Source: CADEED01 sp043747875
GTDB lineage: Bacteria > Pseudomonadota > Gammaproteobacteria > Steroidobacterales > Steroidobacteraceae
DNA length: 31,539 bases
Reading direction: 5' to 3'
Assembly (NCBI GenBank): GCA_043747875.1
Contig: JAYTOI010000154.1
Location: 1 to 31,539, forward strand
The position numbers were made by a program, and so were the translations under genes. The notes under the pieces are model-generated. The model did no database searches. It was not told where the DNA came from and saw only the letters and a program-made list of their open reading frames with translations. Below, piece by piece: positions 26,775-31,539 of the stretch (position 1 is the stretch's first letter; each line of letters opens with the position of its first letter).

Positions 26775-27674
26775 TCAGTTCGTCTTCGGAGCGACCGCCG
26801 CACCTGTGCTGGAGGGGGCACTCGCGGCGGGGGTCGGCGCTTTGATCGGCGGATCGATCTTCGCGTTCTTCAGCATCTCGTCGGAGAAGGTCTTGTACTT
26901 CTTGCCGACCAGCATCTGAGCGACCTGCGGCTTCACCTCGTCATAGGGCCGCGGTTGGGCGTCGCGCGTGTCTTGCAGCTGCACCACGTGCCAGCCGAAG
27001 CGCGTCTGCACCGGCGTCGCCGCGACTTCACCCTTCTTCAGCAGGGCAATCGCGTTGACGAATTCCGGATCGAACGCGTTCGGCGCGAACCAACCGAGAT
27101 CGCCGCCGCGCTTGGCGGATTCCGTGTCCTTGGACATGCCCTTGGCGATGTCCGCGAAGATCGCGCCGCTCTTGAGGCGCCCGATGATCTTCTGGGCCAC
27201 CTCCTCGGTGGTCACGAGGATGTGCCGGGCGTGGTACTCGATCAGCGGTGCGGATGCGACCTGAGCCTCGTACTCGGCGCGCAGTTCCGCGTCGCTGGGC
27301 TCGTGCTCTTTGAAATACTTCTGCGCCATCGCCTGCTGGATGAGATTGAGACGCGAGAGCTCCAGGCGCGACTTCAGCGCGGGGTCCTTGAGCATTCCGT
27401 CCTTCTCCGCCTGTTGGGCGATGAGCTCGAAGCGCGCGAGGTTTTCCTTGACCGCTTCCTTGTCCTCATCGGAAAGCTCGCTGAGCGACTTGCCGTTCAT
27501 GACGGCGTGGGCGTACGCCTCGAGGAATTCCTGGCTGACGGGCGTTCCGTTGACCGTGAACGCGGGCGGCTTCGATGGCGTGTCGGCGTTCGCCGGCTTG
27601 TCGGTGGTGGCGTTCTTGGAACACGCGGCGAGCGCGAGGCACGCGCTCAGAGCCAGAAGCTGGATCACTTTCAT
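26775..27674 (-). CDS. PpiC-type peptidyl-prolyl isomerase, lipoprotein
   Basis: A parvulin-family foldase that likely assists folding in the periplasm. The 299-aa protein starts MKVIQLLALSACLALAACS: a lipoprotein signal peptide with lipobox LAAC and lipidation at Cys18. A SurA-like N-terminal helical region precedes the rotamase domain, which has YHARHILVTTEEVAQKIIGRL, FADIAKGMSKD, GGDLGWFAP and TRFGWHVVQLQDTR. The tail is rich in Pro, Ala and Ser. I prefer the ATG at 27674; a TTG four codons upstream is less likely. It lies 42 bases after bolA and is probably the last gene of a yciB-bolA-PpiC operon. Confidence 0.93.
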   Translation of the reverse strand: MKVIQLLALSACLALAACSKNATTDKPANADTPSKPPAFTVNGTPVSQEFLEAYAHAVMNGKSLSELSDEDKEAVKENLARFELIAQQAEKDGMLKDPALKSRLELSRLNLIQQAMAQKYFKEHEPSDAELRAEYEAQVASAPLIEYHARHILVTTEEVAQKIIGRLKSGAIFADIAKGMSKDTESAKRGGDLGWFAPNAFDPEFVNAIALLKKGEVAATPVQTRFGWHVVQLQDTRDAQPRPYDEVKPQVAQMLVGKKYKTFSDEMLKNAKIDPPIKAPTPAASAPSSTGAAVAPKTN

Positions 27675-27716
27675 TTTGAGTCTCAATAAGTTGAAGAATT
27701 TTCTTGCGCCGAACGC

Positions 27717-27971
27717 TCACATAGCGCGGGCATCGATCGACAGCGCGTGGATGTCCCGACCCATCAATTCGGCGGCGGCAGCATAGACCATCCGATGGCG
27801 CTCCAGCGCGCTGACGCCACTGAACGCCGGTGCCGCGATGACCACGTGGAAATGGCCGCCCTCGCGCGCGCCCGCGTGGCCGGCGTGCTTCGCGCTGTCG
27901 TCACGGATCTCGAGCAGGGTGGGTCGTAATGCTTCCAGCGCGGCGCGCAGCTTCTCGACGCGAGCGCTCAC
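27717..27971 (-). CDS. bolA: BolA family protein
   Basis: BolA proteins pair with monothiol glutaredoxins in iron-sulfur handling and affect morphology and stress response. The 84-aa product has the family signature: DDSAKHAGHAGAREGGHFHVVI, then FSGVSALERHRMVY and the closing IHALSIDA. The conserved His residues are in place. The GTG at 27971 is the start because it gives the normal family length, and the upstream extension is a shadow of yciB. GTG overlaps the yciB stop (GTGA), indicating translational coupling. Confidence 0.93.
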   Translation of the reverse strand: MSARVEKLRAALEALRPTLLEIRDDSAKHAGHAGAREGGHFHVVIAAPAFSGVSALERHRMVYAAAAELMGRDIHALSIDARAM

Positions 27972-28528
27972 GACGCCGATTTCTCTTTTGCGAACAGGGG
28001 CCAGAGGATCCAGAGCATGATCGCGAGCGAGAAGACGATGGCCGCGGGTCCTGCGATCCAGACCTTGAACTGCACCCAGTCGGATTCGCTGCGATTCAAC
28101 GCGACCCAGATATTGACGCAGCCGAGTACGAGGTAGAAAGCACCGGTCACGAGCGAGGTGGCGCGCCAGGTCGAGACCGGGACCACCAGTTCTTCCGGAA
28201 TACCCTTTCCCAGCAGACGTTCGAGCAGCGTCTGCTTGCCGATCCACACCGAGCCACCGAAGAGCAGGCCCGCGATCCAATAGAACGATGAGGCTTTCCA
28301 TTGCAGGAAACGCACGTCATGCAGGATGAGAGTGGCGGCGCCGAACACCCAGACGAGGATCGCGAGCACGAGATGGATCTGCGGGATCTTGCGCGTCGTG
28401 ACCCAGTCGTAGGCGAGTAGCAAGGCCATCGCCCCCATCAACGCCGCCGTCGCCGGATAGAGCCCGCCGGCGAATTGATACGTCAGACCGAAGATCACCC
28501 ACGGCAGGAATTCGATGACGGATTGCAT
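27968..28528 (-). CDS. yciB: Inner membrane septation protein A (YciB/IspZ)
   Basis: YciB is a polytopic inner-membrane protein linked to septum formation and envelope synthesis. The 186-aa product has five or six hydrophobic segments and family blocks: LPWVIFGLTYQFAGGLYPATA, RKIPQIHLVLAILVWVFGAATLIL, and FLQWKASSFYWIAGLLFGGS. NIWVALNRSESDWVQFKVW is also present. Length and start (ATG at 28528) are normal for the family. It is first in the minus-strand operon and diverges from yciO across about 92 bases. No strong ribosome binding site is seen beyond CGGA. Confidence 0.95.
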   Translation of the reverse strand: MQSVIEFLPWVIFGLTYQFAGGLYPATAALMGAMALLLAYDWVTTRKIPQIHLVLAILVWVFGAATLILHDVRFLQWKASSFYWIAGLLFGGSVWIGKQTLLERLLGKGIPEELVVPVSTWRATSLVTGAFYLVLGCVNIWVALNRSESDWVQFKVWIAGPAAIVFSLAIMLWILWPLFAKEKSAS

Positions 28529-28620
28529 GCGGTCCGAAGAGTGAGGAGGGGCGCGTATGATAACGGCCCCGCGCGGCGCACGCGGTAATCCATCGCGAGC
28601 CCGTTTCGTGAGCCCCTGCC
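28529..28620. promoter_or_regulatory. Divergent intergenic region between yciB and yciO
   Basis: The 92 bases hold a TATGAT hexamer on the plus strand at 28556-28561, a good -10 for yciO. The reverse strand over nearly the same bases reads TATCAT, which could serve yciB. No convincing -35 accompanies either. A shared, compact divergent promoter is plausible but rests on the -10 alone. Confidence 0.3.
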
Positions 28621-29244
28621 GTGAGTCAATACTTCGAGCTACATCCCGAGAACCCGCAGCTGCGCCTGATCCGGCGCGCGGCGGAGATCGTGCGCACGGG
28701 TGGTCTCATCGTGTACCCGACGGATTCCTGTTACGCCCTTGGCTGCCACATCGGCGACAAGGACGCACTCGATCGCATCCGGCGCATTCGCGCCGCGGAT
28801 CGCAATCATCACTTCACGCTGGTGTGCCGCGATCTGGCGGAGATCGGGAAATACGCCAAGGTGGAAACCTGGCAGTTCCGCATGCTCAAGGCGGCGACGC
28901 CGGGTCCGTACACGTTTCTGCTCCCGGCGACGAAGGAAACACCGCGCCGGCTGCAGCACGACAAGCGCCGCACCATCGGCATTCGCGTGCCGGATCATGT
29001 CGTGCCGCGACTGCTGCTGGCGGAGCTCGGCGAGCCCATCATGAGCTCGACCTTGCTGCTGCCGGGCGATGAGCTGCCGCTCACCGACGGGCGCGAGATC
29101 AGAAATCGGCTGGAGCATCAAGTCGATTGCGTGCTCGACGGTGGGCATTGCGGCATCGAGCCCACGACCGTCGTCGATCTGGCGGTGACGCCGCCGACCG
29201 TGACGCGGGTAGGGCGGGGGGATCTCGCCACGCTCGGACTTTAG
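28621..29244 (+). CDS. yciO: YciO-type Sua5/TsaC family protein
   Basis: The Sua5/YrdC/YciO family includes L-threonylcarbamoyladenylate synthase, which acts in the t6A tRNA modification. This 207-aa protein follows E. coli YciO almost end to end from memory: FELHPENPQLRLIRRAAEIV, GGLIVYPTDSCYALGC, HFTLVCRDLAEIGKY, TPGPYTFLLPATKETPRRL, KRRTIGIRVP and PTTVVDL. The GTG start gives the same N-terminus as YciO. YciO is a paralogue of TsaC and its exact role is less settled. A possible hairpin terminator follows at 29254-29326. Confidence 0.92.
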   Translation: MSQYFELHPENPQLRLIRRAAEIVRTGGLIVYPTDSCYALGCHIGDKDALDRIRRIRAADRNHHFTLVCRDLAEIGKYAKVETWQFRMLKAATPGPYTFLLPATKETPRRLQHDKRRTIGIRVPDHVVPRLLLAELGEPIMSSTLLLPGDELPLTDGREIRNRLEHQVDCVLDGGHCGIEPTTVVDLAVTPPTVTRVGRGDLATLGL

Positions 29245-29253
29245 CGGCGGTAC

Positions 29254-29326
29254 CGGGACAGATCCATTTTTCGGCCAAGCGGGATTTGTCGTAAGCAATG
29301 GCGGAAAAATAGATCCGCCCCCTTTT
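29254..29326. repeat. Imperfect inverted repeat ending in a T run; REP-like element or terminator
   Basis: The left arm at 29254-29275 reads gggacagatccatttttcgg. The right arm at 29300-29322, on the reverse strand, reads gggggcggatctatttttccgcc, pairing with few mismatches across a loop of about 24 bases. A run of six T follows the right arm on the plus strand, so the RNA could form an intrinsic terminator after yciO. The near-palindromic gacagatc-atttttc core recalls dispersed intergenic repeats of gammaproteobacterial genomes, but copy number cannot be tested here. Confidence 0.6.
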
Positions 29327-29366
29327 TTCAAACCCCGGACCACCCCTTCCCGGTACTACCTCCCGG

Positions 29367-29372
29367 TATACT
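29367..29372 (+). promoter_or_regulatory. trpS: -10 box of a trpS promoter giving a very short leader
   Basis: TATACT lies 12 bases before the trpS GTG. A start about seven bases after it would leave a leader of only about six bases with no Shine-Dalgarno sequence, close to leaderless. The -35 region 17 bases upstream (CCTTCC) is a poor match. The -10 is the best in the gap. Confidence 0.4.
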
Positions 29373-29384
29373 GCGGCGCTTCAC

Positions 29385-30599
29385 GTGAGCAGCCATCCCC
29401 AAGCCAAACGAGTCCTTTCCGGAATGCGGCCCACCGGGCAATTGCATCTCGGCAATTTTCACGGTGCGCTCAAAAACTGGGTCGATCTGCAGTACCAGTA
29501 CGAGTGCTATTTCTTCGTCGCTGACTGGCATGCGCTCACGACGGGTTACGAAGACACCAAGTCGCTGCCCAAGTTCATTCACGAGATGCTCATAGACTGG
29601 CTCGCGGCCGGCCTGAATCCCGGTGTCGCGACCCTGTTCGTGCAGTCCCACGTGCCGGAGCACGCCGAGCTGCACCTGTTGCTCTCGATGATCACGCCAC
29701 TCGGCTGGCTCGAGCGCGTACCGAGCTACAAGGATCAGCAGGAAGCGCTCAAGGAAAAAGACCTGGCCACGTACGGTTTTCTGGGCTATCCGCTGCTGCA
29801 GTCCGCGGACATCCTGCTGTATCGGCCGGCGTTCGTGCCGGTGGGCGAGGACCAGGTGGCCCACGTCGAGATCACGCGCGAGGTCGCACGCCGGTTCAAT
29901 CATCTGTACGGACGCGAGCCCGATTTCGAAGTCAAGGTCGAGAAGGCGATCAAGCAGCTCGGCGGCCGCAACAGCACGATGTACAAGCAGCTGCGCAAGA
30001 AATTTCAGGAAGGTGGCGACCAACGCGCCCTGGAAAAAGCGCGCGAAGTGGTGAACGGCAACACGCGCCTCACCGTCGCCGACCGCGAGCGGTTGTTAGG
30101 CTATCTAGAAGGCGGCAACGTCAGCATCCTGCCCGAGCCGCAGGTGCTGCTCACCGCGACGCCCAAGGTGCCGGGACTCGACGGCCGCAAGATGTCCAAG
30201 TCCTACGGCAACACCATCGGTCTGCGCGAAGACCCGGACGAGGTCGCGAAGAAGCTCAAGCAGATGCAGACCGATCCGGCGCGCGTGCGCCGCACCGACC
30301 CGGGAAATCCAGACGTGTGTCCGGTGTTCGACCTGCACAAGATCTACTCCAATGAAGAGACCCGCGCCTGGGCCGCGAACGGCTGCCGGACTGCCGGCAT
30401 CGGCTGTCTCGATTGCAAGAAGCCGGTCATCGACAAGGTGGTCGAGGAGATCTCGGCGATCCGCAGGCGAGCGGTCGAATTCGAAGAGAATCCGGAAACG
30501 GTGCGCAACATCATCTCCGAAGGCGCCGAGAAGGCACGCGAGGCCGCCCGGGCGACGCTCGACGAAGTGCGGCGCGTGATGAATCTGCGGGTCGATTGA
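29385..30599 (+). CDS. trpS: Tryptophanyl-tRNA synthetase
   Basis: TrpRS charges tRNA-Trp. The 404-aa class I synthetase has RVLSGMRPTGQLHLGNFHGAL (HIGH-type HLGN at 21-24), GEDQVAHVEITREVARRFN, and KMSKS at 269-273. It is longer than the about 330-aa E. coli form. The C-terminal part contains Cys-x21-Cys-x6-Cys-x2-Cys (CPVF onward to GCLDCKK), close to the [4Fe-4S] site described for Thermotoga TrpRS. The GTG start is fixed by the family N-terminus; no ribosome binding site precedes it. scpA follows after 10 bases. Confidence 0.97.
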   Translation: MSSHPQAKRVLSGMRPTGQLHLGNFHGALKNWVDLQYQYECYFFVADWHALTTGYEDTKSLPKFIHEMLIDWLAAGLNPGVATLFVQSHVPEHAELHLLLSMITPLGWLERVPSYKDQQEALKEKDLATYGFLGYPLLQSADILLYRPAFVPVGEDQVAHVEITREVARRFNHLYGREPDFEVKVEKAIKQLGGRNSTMYKQLRKKFQEGGDQRALEKAREVVNGNTRLTVADRERLLGYLEGGNVSILPEPQVLLTATPKVPGLDGRKMSKSYGNTIGLREDPDEVAKKLKQMQTDPARVRRTDPGNPDVCPVFDLHKIYSNEETRAWAANGCRTAGIGCLDCKKPVIDKVVEEISAIRRRAVEFEENPETVRNIISEGAEKAREAARATLDEVRRVMNLRVD

Positions 30600-30609
30600 A
30601 GGAGGCGCC

Positions 30610-31539
30610 ATGATCAAGAAAGCCGCGAAGCCAGACCTGCGCGTCGTCGTCGACAACTCATCCGTTCGGAATGATGCCGAGCAGGACGCCGCCGAGGCCG
30701 CATCCGACAAGCCCGCGAATTCTCCAGAGCAGGTGGAAATGCCGTTTGCCATCGTCAACGGCGAAGCCATCACGCAGCTGCCGAAAGATCTCTACATCCC
30801 GCCGCAGGCGCTCGAGGTGTTCCTCGACGCGTTCGAAGGCCCGCTCGATCTGCTGCTCTACATGATCCGGCGGCAGAACCTCGACATCCTCGACATCCCG
30901 ATCGCCGACATCACCAAGCAGTACATGGAGTACATCGGCCTCATGGCCGACATGCAGCTCGAGCTCGCCGGCGAATACCTGGTCATGGCCGCCACACTGG
31001 CCGAGATCAAGTCGCGCATGCTGCTGCCAAGAGCGGTCGATCCGAACGCCGGCGAAGAGACCGATCCGCGCGCCGACCTCGTGCGCCGCCTGCAGGAATA
31101 CGAGCGCTACAAGAGCGCCGCCGAGAGCATCGACCGCATTCCGCGCATGGAGCGCGATACCTGGGTCGGCAGTGCCGAGATGGGCGAGCGCAAGTCGTCG
31201 CGGCCGCTGCCTCAGATCGCGATGCAGGAGATGCTGTTGGCGTTTCGCGACGTCGTGCAGCGTTCCGAGATGTTCGCGCACCATCACATCCGCCGCGAGC
31301 GACTCTCCGTGCGCGTGCGCATGTCTGATATTCTCGCGTCGCTCGAAAAGACCAGCTTCATGGAGTTCGTGAACCTCTTCAAACCCGAAGAGGGGCGCAT
31401 GGGCATCACGGTGACTTTCGTCGCGATCCTCGAGTTGGTACGCGAGGGATTGATCGACATCGTGCAGACCGAAGCCTACGCCCCGCTGCATGTGCGCTCC
31501 GCGCAGGGCGCGCGCGGCCTGCGGCTCGCGGTCGACAAC
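30610..31539 (+). CDS. scpA: Segregation and condensation protein A, 3' end beyond window
   Basis: ScpA is the kleisin that bridges the SMC heads and recruits ScpB. The 310 codons present (no stop before the window ends) carry the kleisin core: LEVFLDAFEGPLDLLLYMIRR, then NLDILDIPIADITKQYMEYI and ELAGEYLVMAATLAEIKSRMLLP. RADLVRRLQEYERYK follows. A 60-residue variable N-terminal tail precedes the core. A perfect AAGGAGG sits four bases before the ATG, the strongest ribosome binding site in the window. It is likely co-transcribed with trpS. Its partner smc is about 26 kb upstream. Confidence 0.96.
   Translation, partial: MIKKAAKPDLRVVVDNSSVRNDAEQDAAEAASDKPANSPEQVEMPFAIVNGEAITQLPKDLYIPPQALEVFLDAFEGPLDLLLYMIRRQNLDILDIPIADITKQYMEYIGLMADMQLELAGEYLVMAATLAEIKSRMLLPRAVDPNAGEETDPRADLVRRLQEYERYKSAAESIDRIPRMERDTWVGSAEMGERKSSRPLPQIAMQEMLLAFRDVVQRSEMFAHHHIRRERLSVRVRMSDILASLEKTSFMEFVNLFKPEEGRMGITVTFVAILELVREGLIDIVQTEAYAPLHVRSAQGARGLRLAVDN

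Noticed and set aside
1..31539. CRISPR array, insertion sequence, tRNA or rRNA
   Set aside because: No regular spaced repeats, transposase motifs or RNA gene hallmarks were seen.

Overview
The window looks like chromosome of a high-GC gammaproteobacterium. ZipA, a YciO-type protein and the smc-zipA-ligA and yciB-bolA-PpiC blocks fit that class. A relative of Xanthomonadales, Nevskiales or Steroidobacter is my best guess, but no rRNA is present to confirm it. Codon and base usage look similar throughout, so nothing here is obviously recent foreign DNA by eye.

Layout. Left housekeeping block (1-7113): queF on the minus strand, then smc, zipA and ligA on the plus strand. Middle block (7270-26762): ten plus-strand genes forming one specialised-metabolite cluster. 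Right housekeeping block (26775-31539): a minus-strand operon yciB-bolA-PpiC lipoprotein, then plus-strand yciO, trpS and the start of scpA.

The middle block encodes a ChbG/YdjC-type deacetylase, a flavoprotein, a small VOC-fold protein, three single-module NRPS proteins (A-N-methyltransferase-T; TubC-C-A-T; TubC-C-A-T-E-like), a SyrD/PvdE-type peptide exporter, a 687-aa glycosyltransferase closely resembling eukaryotic chitin synthases, a GNAT acyltransferase and a JmjC/cupin-8 oxygenase. Five gene junctions are 4-base ATGA or GTGA stop/start overlaps. One of them couples NRPS3 directly to the chitin-synthase-like gene, so sugar and peptide enzymes are very probably made together.

Reading the specificity residues by hand, module 1 looks Phe-like and N-methylating. 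Module 2 has lost the Asp that holds the alpha-amino group (Gly instead) and may take a non-alpha-amino acid. Module 3 looks Gly-like. There is no thioesterase. The last domain is an epimerase-family domain with degraded catalytic motifs, a candidate for unusual chain release.

The most interesting proposal is a peptide-aminosugar pathway. A chitin-synthase-like enzyme makes a GlcNAc oligomer, the ChbG-like enzyme exposes an amine, and a short N-methylated peptide or acyl group is attached. This parallels NodC/NodB/NodA logic but with an NRPS in place of the fatty acyl donor. The domain calls are well supported; the joined pathway is inference. No MbtH-like protein, phosphopantetheinyl transferase, transposase, tRNA, rRNA or CRISPR array was seen.
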